The notes under the pieces are model-generated. The model was not told the origin of the DNA and searched no databases. It saw nothing but the letters and a program-made list of their open reading frames with translations. From Gammaproteobacteria bacterium (GTDB lineage Bacteria > Pseudomonadota > Gammaproteobacteria > Burkholderiales > Rhodocyclaceae), in contig JAHJEO010000018.1 of NCBI GenBank assembly GCA_018825305.1, positions 310,001 through 374,000 on the forward strand: a stretch of 64,000 nt of DNA, read 5' to 3'. The position numbers and the translations under genes were made by a program. Below are positions 54,452 to 62,178 of the stretch, piece by piece. The first letter of the stretch is position 1. Every line of letters starts with the position of its first letter.

Positions 54452-55636
54452 ATGCAAGAGGCTTTCATCCACGAAACGAACCGGGCTGCCGAGGCCGCCG
54501 CTGATGTAGTCGAGCGTCGCCTGCAGATTTCCCGACGTGAATTCCTGCAATTCTGTTCCGGCGTGGCCGCCACGCTGGGCCTGCCGGCGGGGGCGGAAGC
54601 CGCCATCGCCAAAGCGGTGGAGGCCGCCCAGCGGCCCTCGGTGATCTGGCTGCACTTCCAGGAATGCACCGGCTGTTCGGAGTCGCTGCTGCGTGCCGAA
54701 CATCCAACGCTTGAGAAACTGATTCTCGACATCATCTCGCTCGACTACCACGAGACGCTGATGGTCGCCGCCGGCCATCAGGCCGAGAAGGCGCGCAAGG
54801 ATGCGATGGCAGCCCACAAGGGCAAGTACGTTCTTGTCGTCGAAGGCGCGATTCCGACCCGCGACAATGGCATCTACTGCAAGGTCGGCGGCCAGACGGC
54901 GGTCAATCTGGTGAAGGAAGTCGCGGCCGACGCCGCGGCGGTAATCGCCATCGGTTCCTGCGCCTCGTGGGGCGGCATGCCTGCGACCGATCCCAACCCG
55001 ACCGGCGCCTCCAGCGTCGCCGAGGTGCTGGGCAAGCCGGTGGTGACGATTCCCGGTTGCCCGCCCAGCCCCTACAACTTCCTCGCCACGGTGGTGCATT
55101 TCCTCACCTTCGGTGCGCTGCCGGCGACCGACAAGCTGGGTCGCCCGCTGTTCGCCTACTCACGGCTGATCCACGAGAACTGCGAACGCCGCGCCCACTT
55201 CGACGCCGGCCGCTTCGCCATGGAGTTCGGTGACGAAGGTCATCGCAAGGGCTACTGTCTCTACAAGCTCGGCTGCAAGGGTCCCGAAACCTACGCCAAC
55301 TGCCCGACGCTGGGCTTCGGCGATACCGGCGAGGTTTCCTGGCCGGTCGGCTGCGGCCACCCCTGCATCGGCTGCACCGAAAAAGGCATCGGCTTCGCCA
55401 AGCCCATCCACGCCGTGGCCAAGATGGTCAACGTCGCGCCGCCGCTGCAATACGCCCGCATCGTCGAGGAACAGGGCCGCGGCGCGAGCTTCGCCTCCGC
55501 TGCCGCGCTGGCAGCCATCGCCGGAGCCGCTGCCGGTGGTGCCGCCATGCTGACGCGCAACCTCGGCATGTCGCACAAGGCCGAAGAACTGGAGAAAGCG
55601 CAGGACAAGGCCGGCAAGAACCAAGCGGAGGTCTGA
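54452..55636 (+). CDS. hybO: HybO, membrane-bound uptake hydrogenase small subunit
   Basis: The small subunit holds three iron-sulfur clusters and passes electrons from the NiFe site. The 394-aa protein has a Tat signal SRREFLQFCSG, cluster ligands in ECTGCSES, GSCASWGG and PGCPPSPYNF, and a hydrophobic C-terminal anchor. ATG 54452 is chosen since GGAGGG lies 4 bases before it; ATG 54440 is the alternative. The following gene order O-A-B-C matches the E. coli hyb operon (group 1c). Confidence 0.94.
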   Translation: MQEAFIHETNRAAEAAADVVERRLQISRREFLQFCSGVAATLGLPAGAEAAIAKAVEAAQRPSVIWLHFQECTGCSESLLRAEHPTLEKLILDIISLDYHETLMVAAGHQAEKARKDAMAAHKGKYVLVVEGAIPTRDNGIYCKVGGQTAVNLVKEVAADAAAVIAIGSCASWGGMPATDPNPTGASSVAEVLGKPVVTIPGCPPSPYNFLATVVHFLTFGALPATDKLGRPLFAYSRLIHENCERRAHFDAGRFAMEFGDEGHRKGYCLYKLGCKGPETYANCPTLGFGDTGEVSWPVGCGHPCIGCTEKGIGFAKPIHAVAKMVNVAPPLQYARIVEEQGRGASFASAAALAAIAGAAAGGAAMLTRNLGMSHKAEELEKAQDKAGKNQAEV

Positions 55637-55637
55637 C

Positions 55638-56696
55638 ATGTCATCCCGACGCGATTTTCTCAAAGGTGCGCTGGCCGCGACCGGCGCAATGGTCGGTGCC
55701 GGCAGCACGGTCGTTCAGGCGCGCGACACCTACACACGCCCGCCAGAGGCGATGGGCCTGCTCTACGACGCCACGCTGTGTGTCGGCTGCAAGGCCTGCA
55801 TGGCGGCCTGCAAGGAAGCCAACAACAACCCGCCGGAGTTCAATACCGTCGATCATCTGTGGGATACGCCGCTCGATACTACCGGCTATACCTTCAACAT
55901 CATCAAGATGTATCGCAACGGCACCATGGATACGAAGGACGCCGAGGTTAACGGTTACGCCTTCATGAAGACTTCATGCATGCATTGTGCCGATCCGAGC
56001 TGCGTCTCGGCCTGCCCGGTGTCGGCGATGACCAAGAACCCGGAGAACGGCATCGTCGAGTACAACGCGGACAAGTGCATCGGCTGCCGCTACTGCGTCG
56101 CCGCCTGTCCCTTCGGAATACCCAAGTACCAGTACGACGACCCGCTCGGCCGCATCGGCAAGTGCGAGCTCTGCCGCCACCGCCACAAGGACGGCAACTA
56201 CTCGGCTTGCGCCGAGGTCTGCCCGACTGGCGCGACGCTGTTCGGCCGCAGCGAGGACCTGCTGGCCGAAGCCAAGCGGCGCCTGGCATTGAAGCCCGGC
56301 ACGGTGACGAAATTCCCGCGCGGACGGCTGCGCCCGGCGACGGAAAGAATGCTGCAGGGCAAGGAAGACGGCAAGGGCCAGAAGAATCGCCACGGCTGGC
56401 GCGACGAGCCGGACCAGACCTATGAGGGGTCGGTCGGCAAGTACGTGCAGCATGTCTATGGCGAGAAGGAGTATGGCGGTACCCAGGTACTCAAGCTCTC
56501 CGGCGTGACCTTCGAGAAGGTCGGCATGCCCAATCTGCCGCCCTATTCGTCGGCAGCCACTTCGGAAACCATCCAGCACACCCTTTACGGCGGCTTGCTG
56601 ATGCCGATCGCCGTGCTCGGCGCGCTGACCTGGGTGGCCAAGAGAAACGTCAAGCCCGACGATGACGACGCGGGCAAGCCGGGAGACAAATCATGA
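55638..56696 (+). CDS. hybA: HybA, periplasmic ferredoxin-like subunit
   Basis: HybA carries electrons from HybOC to the membrane subunit HybB. The 352-aa protein has a Tat signal SRRDFLKGALAATGA, four [4Fe-4S] motifs (CVGCKACMAACKEA, CMHCADPSCVSACP, CIGCRYCVAACPFG and CELCRHRHKDGNYSAC) and a C-terminal hydrophobic anchor. It begins 1 base after hybO and overlaps hybB by 4 bases. Confidence 0.95.
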   Translation: MSSRRDFLKGALAATGAMVGAGSTVVQARDTYTRPPEAMGLLYDATLCVGCKACMAACKEANNNPPEFNTVDHLWDTPLDTTGYTFNIIKMYRNGTMDTKDAEVNGYAFMKTSCMHCADPSCVSACPVSAMTKNPENGIVEYNADKCIGCRYCVAACPFGIPKYQYDDPLGRIGKCELCRHRHKDGNYSACAEVCPTGATLFGRSEDLLAEAKRRLALKPGTVTKFPRGRLRPATERMLQGKEDGKGQKNRHGWRDEPDQTYEGSVGKYVQHVYGEKEYGGTQVLKLSGVTFEKVGMPNLPPYSSAATSETIQHTLYGGLLMPIAVLGALTWVAKRNVKPDDDDAGKPGDKS

Positions 56697-57847
56697 GCGC
56701 GCAACATCATGCCGTGCCCGAACCCGTCGGCGGGCCGCTGCTCAACAAGGTGACCTTCATCGCCGGCACGCTGGTGGCCATCATGGCCGCCATCCTGCTC
56801 TACCGTTTCATATTTGGCCTTGGCGCCGTCACCAACCTCAGCGACGGCTATCCGTGGGGGATCTGGATCGTGGTTGACGTCATGATCGGTTCGGCCTTCG
56901 CCTGCGGCGGCTTCTCGGTGGCGATGCTGGTCTACATCTTCAACAAGGGCGAGTATCACCCGCTGGTGCGGCCGGCCCTGCTGGCCTCGCTGCTCGGCTA
57001 TACGCTCGCCGGTGCCGGCGTCATCTTCGACCTTGGCCGCTGGTGGAATGTCTGGAACATGTACTGGCCGTGGTCCGTGAACCCGAATTCGGTGATGTTC
57101 GAGGTGGCGATCTGTATCACGCTCTACATCGTGGTGATGTGGATCGAGTTTGCGCCGGTCTTCCTCGAGAAGCTCGGCCTCAAGGACATGAAGCGCAAGC
57201 TCAACAAGTTCCTCTTCATCGTCATCGCGCTCGGCACCCTGCTGCCGATGATGCACCAGTCCTCGCTGGGCACGCTTTGGGTGGTGCTCGGCACGCAGGT
57301 GCATCCGCTGTGGCAGACGCCCCTGATTCCGGCGCTGTTCCTGCTCAGCGCCATCATCATGGGTTACGCCGTGGTGTTGTTCGAGTCCTGCATTGCATCC
57401 AGCGCCTATCGCCGCAGCATCGAGGTCAGCCTGCTCAACCCCATGGCCAGGATCATGCTCGGCGTGGTCGCCGCTTATCTGGCGGTGCGCCTGGGCGACG
57501 TGATTTTCCGTGGCGTCATCGGCCGCTCTTTCGCCCTCAGCCTCGAAGGCCTGATGTTCTGGCTCGAAATGGCCTGCTTCATCGCGCCCTTCTTCCTGAT
57601 CGGCCGCGAGGTGCAGCGGCGCAATCCGGCGCGGCTGTTCGTCGCCGGCATCCTGCTGATGCTGGGCGGTTCCCTGCTGCGCCTGAACGGCTTCCTCATC
57701 GGTTATGACACCGGTGCCGGCTTCAGCTACTTCCCGTCGCTGTCCGAGATACTCGTCACCGCCGGCATGTTCGCCACCGAAGTTTTTGTCTACGTCATCG
57801 TTACCCGTCGCTTCCCGGTACTGCCGCGCGAAGCCCCGGCCCACTGA
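56693..57847 (+). CDS. hybB: HybB, NrfD-type membrane subunit
   Basis: HybB anchors the hydrogenase and passes electrons to quinone. The 384-aa protein has about ten membrane helices and the HybB/NrfD sequence SDGYPWGIWIVVDVMIGSAF. It resembles DsrP, the other NrfD-type protein in the window, in role. hybC follows after 15 bases. Confidence 0.95.
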   Translation: MSAQHHAVPEPVGGPLLNKVTFIAGTLVAIMAAILLYRFIFGLGAVTNLSDGYPWGIWIVVDVMIGSAFACGGFSVAMLVYIFNKGEYHPLVRPALLASLLGYTLAGAGVIFDLGRWWNVWNMYWPWSVNPNSVMFEVAICITLYIVVMWIEFAPVFLEKLGLKDMKRKLNKFLFIVIALGTLLPMMHQSSLGTLWVVLGTQVHPLWQTPLIPALFLLSAIIMGYAVVLFESCIASSAYRRSIEVSLLNPMARIMLGVVAAYLAVRLGDVIFRGVIGRSFALSLEGLMFWLEMACFIAPFFLIGREVQRRNPARLFVAGILLMLGGSLLRLNGFLIGYDTGAGFSYFPSLSEILVTAGMFATEVFVYVIVTRRFPVLPREAPAH

Positions 57848-57862
57848 ACACGGAGATACACC

Positions 57863-59566
57863 ATGGCACGCATTACCATTGATCCCATCACCCGCATCGA
57901 AGGCCATCTGCGCATCGACGTCGATGTCGAGGGCGGCCGGGTGAAGAAGGCCTGGTCATCGGGGCAGATGTTCCGCGGCGTCGAGCTGATCCTGCAGGGC
58001 CGTGACCCGCGCGACGCCTGGACCATCACCCAGCGCATCTGCGGCGTGTGCACCACGGTGCATGCCATCGCCTCGGTGCGCGCGGTCGAGAACGCGCTGC
58101 AGCTCGAGGTGCCGCTCAACGCCCAGTACATCCGCAATCTCATCATCCTGGCGCACGCGGTGCATGACCACATCGTGCACTTCTACCACCTGTCGGCGCT
58201 CGACTGGGTCGATGTCACCTCGGCGCTCAAGGCCGACCCGGACAAGACCGCCAGCCTGGCCGAGAGCCTGTCGTCGTGGAAGCTCAATGGCAAGCACGAG
58301 ATGAAGGCGGTGCAGGAGCGGCTGAAGAATTTCGTCGGCGGCGGCCAGCTCGGCATCTTCACCAACGGCTACTGGGGCCACCCGGCGATGAAGCTTTCGC
58401 CCGAGGTCAATCTGCTGGCCACGGCGCACTACCTGCAGGCACTGGAAATCCAGCGCAAGGCCAACAAGATCGTTTCCATCCTCGGCTCCAAGACGCCACA
58501 TATCCAGAACCTCGCGGTCGGTGGCGTTGCCAACGCCATCGCCACCGATTCGCAATCGGTGCTCACCGTCGAGCGACTGATGGCGGTCAAGGGCTGGATC
58601 GACGAACTGGCCGACTTCGTCAAGAACGTCTACCTCATCGACGTCGCCGCCGTCGGCGCCTTCTACGCCGACTGGACCAAATACGGCAAGGGCGTCACCA
58701 ACTACCTGTGCGTGCCGGACATCCCGATGGATACCAAGGGCACGCAGTTCGCCCTTCCCGGCGGTTACATCGAGGGCGGCGACATATCGAAGTTCAAGCC
58801 GATCAAGGGCTTCAACGACGAATACTGGGCCAAGGGCGTCGAGGAATCGGTCAAGCACTCATGGTACGACTACGACGAGAAGAAGCCGTTGCATCCCTAT
58901 GCCGGCGAGACCAAGCCCAACTACACCGACTTCCAGGCCGACGGCAAGTACTCCTGGCTCAAGTCGCCGACCTTCTACGGCAAGGTGGCGCAGGTCGGGC
59001 CGCTGGCCAACGTGCTGTGCATGTACGCAGCCGGCCACGAGCCGACCAGGAAATACGCGACGCTGGCGCTCGATACCGTGTCCAGCCTGGCCAAGACCAA
59101 GGTCGGCATCGACGCGCTGCATTCCACCATCGGCCGCCATGCCGCCCGCGCCGTGCGCTGTGCCGTGATGGTCGACATGCTCGACGAGCAGTGGAACGCG
59201 CTGGTGACCAACATCGGCAAGGGCGACACCAAGACCTTCAATCGTCCGGTCTTCCCCAAGGGCGAACAGATGGGTGTCGGTTACCACGAAGCGCCGCGCG
59301 GCGTGTTGAGCCACTGGGTAGTCATCGACAACGGCAAGATCAAGAACTACCAGTGCGTCGTGCCCTCGACCTGGAACGCCTGCCCGCGCAACGAAAAGGA
59401 CGAGCCGGGACCGTACGAAGCCTCGCTGCTCGACAACCCGATCGCCAACCCCGAGCAGCCGCTCGAGGTGTTGCGCACCATCCATTCCTTCGACCCCTGC
59501 ATCGCTTGCGCGATTCACCTGAGCGACAAGGAGAATGATCAGGTGGTGACGGTCAAGGCGGTGTGA
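57863..59566 (+). CDS. hybC: HybC, uptake hydrogenase large subunit
   Basis: HybC holds the NiFe active site that oxidises H2 in the periplasm. The 567-aa protein has the nickel cysteines in RICGVCTTVHA and in the C-terminal DPCIACAIHLSDKEND. HybD cleaves after the histidine of the second motif, removing about 15 residues. The start MARITIDPITRIEGHLRIDV is typical. The next gene, hybD, starts after a 132-base gap. Confidence 0.97.
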   Translation: MARITIDPITRIEGHLRIDVDVEGGRVKKAWSSGQMFRGVELILQGRDPRDAWTITQRICGVCTTVHAIASVRAVENALQLEVPLNAQYIRNLIILAHAVHDHIVHFYHLSALDWVDVTSALKADPDKTASLAESLSSWKLNGKHEMKAVQERLKNFVGGGQLGIFTNGYWGHPAMKLSPEVNLLATAHYLQALEIQRKANKIVSILGSKTPHIQNLAVGGVANAIATDSQSVLTVERLMAVKGWIDELADFVKNVYLIDVAAVGAFYADWTKYGKGVTNYLCVPDIPMDTKGTQFALPGGYIEGGDISKFKPIKGFNDEYWAKGVEESVKHSWYDYDEKKPLHPYAGETKPNYTDFQADGKYSWLKSPTFYGKVAQVGPLANVLCMYAAGHEPTRKYATLALDTVSSLAKTKVGIDALHSTIGRHAARAVRCAVMVDMLDEQWNALVTNIGKGDTKTFNRPVFPKGEQMGVGYHEAPRGVLSHWVVIDNGKIKNYQCVVPSTWNACPRNEKDEPGPYEASLLDNPIANPEQPLEVLRTIHSFDPCIACAIHLSDKENDQVVTVKAV

Positions 59567-59698
59567 AATGAAGCATGAGGTTTGGTGCAGGTGCGCGATC
59601 GGGACGGCAGGGTGCTCAACTCCGCTCATGTCACCCGGCGCCGGCCTGCGGCCGTCGCCCTTGGCGCGCTCCACTCCCGGCCTGATGGAGCAGCCGAG

Positions 59699-60145
59699 AT
59701 GAAAACCGTCGTCCTCGGCATCGGCAACCTCATCATGCAGGACGAGGGTGTCGGCGTGCGCGTGATCGAGGCGCTGGAGCGCGACCACCCGATGCCGGCG
59801 GGCGTGACCCTGATCGATGGCGGCACCTCGGCGATGGAAATGCTCGACGAGTTGTCCGACCTCGATCACCTGATCGTGGTCGATGCCATCAATGCCGGCA
59901 AGCCGCCGGGCACCTTGGTGCGCATTGAGGGCGAGGAGGTGCCGAGTTTCTTTCGCACCCGTTTGAGCCCGCACCAGATCGGCCTGCCCGACGTGCTGGC
60001 CAGCCTCGAATTTCTCGGCGCCCAGCCGAAGAAGATGGTGATCCTCGGCGTCCAGCCGCAGACCATGGAGCTCGGCATGGAACTGACGCCGCTGGTGGCG
60101 GCGCAGGTTCCAGTGCTGGTCGATCAGGTGTTGGCGGAAATCTGA
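59699..60145 (+). CDS. hybD: HybD, hydrogenase maturation protease
   Basis: HybD removes the C-terminal peptide of HybC after nickel insertion. The 148-aa protein begins VVLGIGNLIMQDEGVGVRV, with the conserved metal-binding acidic residue, and has IVVDAINAG with a second. ATG 59699 is chosen; the frame is open from 59582 but that stretch is not homologous to the family. hypC follows 2 bases after the stop. Confidence 0.94.
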   Translation: MKTVVLGIGNLIMQDEGVGVRVIEALERDHPMPAGVTLIDGGTSAMEMLDELSDLDHLIVVDAINAGKPPGTLVRIEGEEVPSFFRTRLSPHQIGLPDVLASLEFLGAQPKKMVILGVQPQTMELGMELTPLVAAQVPVLVDQVLAEI

Positions 60146-60147
60146 CC

Positions 60148-60417
60148 ATGTGCCTTGCCGCGCCATCGAAAGTCATCGAAGTCCGCGACGGCATCGCGTT
60201 GACCGAATGCTTTGGCCAGCAGCGCGAGGTCAGCCTGCTGCTGATGGAAGACGACGTGGCGGTCGGCGACTACCTGCTGATCCAGGCCGGCGGCTTCGCC
60301 TTCGAACGCGTCGAGCCGGCGCTCGCCGAAGAATCGCTGGCCCTGATGGTTGATCTGCTCGATCATCCGGACAGCGAGCGGCAACTGGGCTTGAAGCATG
60401 GCGCTGTTGATACATGA
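60148..60417 (+). CDS. hypC: HypC-family hydrogenase chaperone
   Basis: HypC binds the large-subunit precursor and helps deliver the Fe(CN)2CO group. The 89-aa protein starts MCLAAPSKV, with the essential Cys2, and matches the small OB-fold family. It overlaps hybE by 20 bases. It could equally be the HybG variant specific to this hydrogenase. Confidence 0.92.
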   Translation: MCLAAPSKVIEVRDGIALTECFGQQREVSLLLMEDDVAVGDYLLIQAGGFAFERVEPALAEESLALMVDLLDHPDSERQLGLKHGAVDT

Positions 60418-60883
60418 AACCGATCCGTCGGCCCTCGTCGCTTCGGCCTATCGCCGCATCGAGCGCGAGCGCATGGCCGGATTGCCGGTGCACAACGATG
60501 CGCTGGAAGTCGAGAGTGTCGGCTTCCAGCGCTGGATGGACCACTGGCTCGGCATCGTCGTCGCACCTTGGTGCATGAGCCTTCTGCTGCTGCCCGGCAG
60601 CAGCGGCACATGGATCTCGTCAACGGAAAATCAGCGCATCTTCCACCGCTTTCCCGCCGGCGATTTCACTTTCCTCGGCAGCGAGGAAGCGGAGGTCGGC
60701 GAATTCCAGAGTTGCGCGCTGTTCTCGCCCATGTCGCAGTTCGCCAGCCAGTCGGATGCCGTTCTCACCGCGCATGCTGCGTTGATCGCACTGATCCGCG
60801 CACCCGAGGAGCCCGCCTCGCAACTGACAAAAAAGGCGCTATCCTCCCCGGCCCGACGCAAATTCCTGACCGGCAATGCATGA
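60398..60883 (+). CDS. hybE: HybE-family hydrogenase assembly chaperone
   Basis: HybE/HoxT-type chaperones assist Tat-dependent export and assembly of uptake hydrogenases. The 161-aa protein has LPVHNDALEVESVGFQRW, LGIVVAPWCMSLLLLPG and FTFLGSEEAEVGEFQSCALFSPM, typical for the family. Start and stop overlap hypC (20 bases) and hypA (8 bases). Confidence 0.9.
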   Translation: MALLIHETDPSALVASAYRRIERERMAGLPVHNDALEVESVGFQRWMDHWLGIVVAPWCMSLLLLPGSSGTWISSTENQRIFHRFPAGDFTFLGSEEAEVGEFQSCALFSPMSQFASQSDAVLTAHAALIALIRAPEEPASQLTKKALSSPARRKFLTGNA

Positions 60884-61217
60884 AATGAGTCTGGCCGAAG
60901 GCATCCTCGACCTGGTCGAGGATGCGGCGCGGCGCGAGGGGTTCGGCAGGGTGAGGACGGTGTTCCTGGAGATCGGCCGCCTGTCGAGCGTGGAACCCGA
61001 GGCGATGGCCTTCTGTTTCGACGCCGTGGTGCGCGACAGCATCGCCGACGGGGCGAAGCTCGAGATCATCGACGTGCCGGGAAGCGGCCTGTGCCTGGAC
61101 TGTGGGCGCGAGACCGAGCTGGAAGTGATATACGATCCCTGCCAGCATTGCGGCGCTGCGCCGGTCAAGGTGACTGGTGGCACCGAGATGCGGGTGCGGG
61201 AACTCGACGTGGAGTAG
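60876..61217 (+). CDS. hypA: HypA nickel chaperone
   Basis: HypA carries nickel to the hydrogenase large subunit together with HypB. The 113-aa protein starts MHEMSLAEGI, with the nickel-binding His2, and has the zinc motif CLDCG with a second pair in CQHCG. It overlaps hybE by 8 bases and is followed by a repeat element before hypB. Confidence 0.95.
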   Translation: MHEMSLAEGILDLVEDAARREGFGRVRTVFLEIGRLSSVEPEAMAFCFDAVVRDSIADGAKLEIIDVPGSGLCLDCGRETELEVIYDPCQHCGAAPVKVTGGTEMRVRELDVE

Positions 61218-61222
61218 ATAAT

Positions 61223-61296
61223 GGCCCCCCACGCTCGCAAAGTCGGCCCGCTGCCCCCCACGACAGGGGTGCGCATGCCGACTTGGGGCGGCCCGA
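61223..61296. repeat. REP-like palindromic element between hypA and hypB
   Basis: A C-run with CACGCTCGC, a second C-run, a G-run and CTTGGGGCGGCCCG, with the exact 8-bp arms AAGTCGGC and GCCGACTT inside, make an inverted-repeat unit. A related unit lies inside hypF at 63844-63907. It fills the 91-base gap between hypA and hypB. Confidence 0.65.
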
Positions 61297-61308
61297 CGGA
61301 GACATGAC

Positions 61309-62178
61309 ATGTGCACGACTTGCGGCTGCGGCCAGGGCGAAACCAGGATTGACGGAAACGATGTGCACGACCATGACCACGCTCATGGCCACGAGCACAC
61401 CCATGCCGATGGCACCACGCACAGCCACCCGCACGAACACGCTCATGGCGACGGTCACGATCATGCCCATGCGCATGCGCATGCCTACGTCCCGGCCCAC
61501 AGCCACGCGCCGGGCGTGCCGGAATCGCGCCGTGTCCAGATCGAGCAGGACATCCTCGCCAAGAACGACGCCTACGCCCGCGAGAACCGCGCTTTCCTCA
61601 GCGGCCGCCGCGTCTTCGCCCTGAACCTGGTTTCCAGTCCCGGCTCGGGCAAGACCACGTTGCTGGTGAAGACCATCGAGGCGCTCAAGAACCGCGCAAC
61701 CGTGGCGGTGATCGAGGGCGACCAGCAGACCAGCCAGGACGCCGATCGCATCCGCGCCACCGGGGCGACCGCGGTGCAGATCAACACCGGCAAGGGTTGC
61801 CATCTCGACGCCCACATGGTCGGTCATGCCATGCAGCAACTGGCTTTGTCCGAGCGTTCGCTGCTGATGATCGAAAACGTCGGCAACCTGGTCTGCCCGG
61901 CCGCCTTCGACCTCGGCGAGGCGCACAAGGTGGTGGTGCTGTCGGTGACCGAGGGCGAGGACAAGCCGATCAAGTATCCGGACATGTTCCGCGCGGCCTC
62001 GCTGATGCTGCTCAACAAGTGCGACCTGCTGCCGCATCTGGATTTCGACGTGGACCAGGCCATCGCCTACGCCCGCCGCGTCAATCCCGGCATCGAGGTA
62101 TTGCGCGTCTCGGCGAAGAGCGGCGAGGGTATGGACGACTGGCTGGCGTGGCTGGAGAAGGGCGTCGCCGGCGGATGA
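61309..62178 (+). CDS. hypB: HypB GTPase, nickel insertion
   Basis: HypB uses GTP hydrolysis to drive nickel insertion. The 289-aa protein has the N-terminal nickel site MCTTCGCGQ, a long His/Asp-rich stretch at about residues 20-70 that can store nickel, and a G domain with the P-loop [26 protein letters not shown] and NKCDLL. The TGA overlaps the ATG of hypF. Confidence 0.96.
   Translation: MCTTCGCGQGETRIDGNDVHDHDHAHGHEHTHADGTTHSHPHEHAHGDGHDHAHAHAHAYVPAHSHAPGVPESRRVQIEQDILAKNDAYARENRAFLSGRRVFALNLVSSPGSGKTTLLVKTIEALKNRATVAVIEGDQQTSQDADRIRATGATAVQINTGKGCHLDAHMVGHAMQQLALSERSLLMIENVGNLVCPAAFDLGEAHKVVVLSVTEGEDKPIKYPDMFRAASLMLLNKCDLLPHLDFDVDQAIAYARRVNPGIEVLRVSAKSGEGMDDWLAWLEKGVAGG

Noticed and set aside
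59582-59698. N-terminal extension of hybD by 39 codons
   Set aside because: The extension is Arg-rich and unlike the family; ATG 59699 gives the standard protease start.
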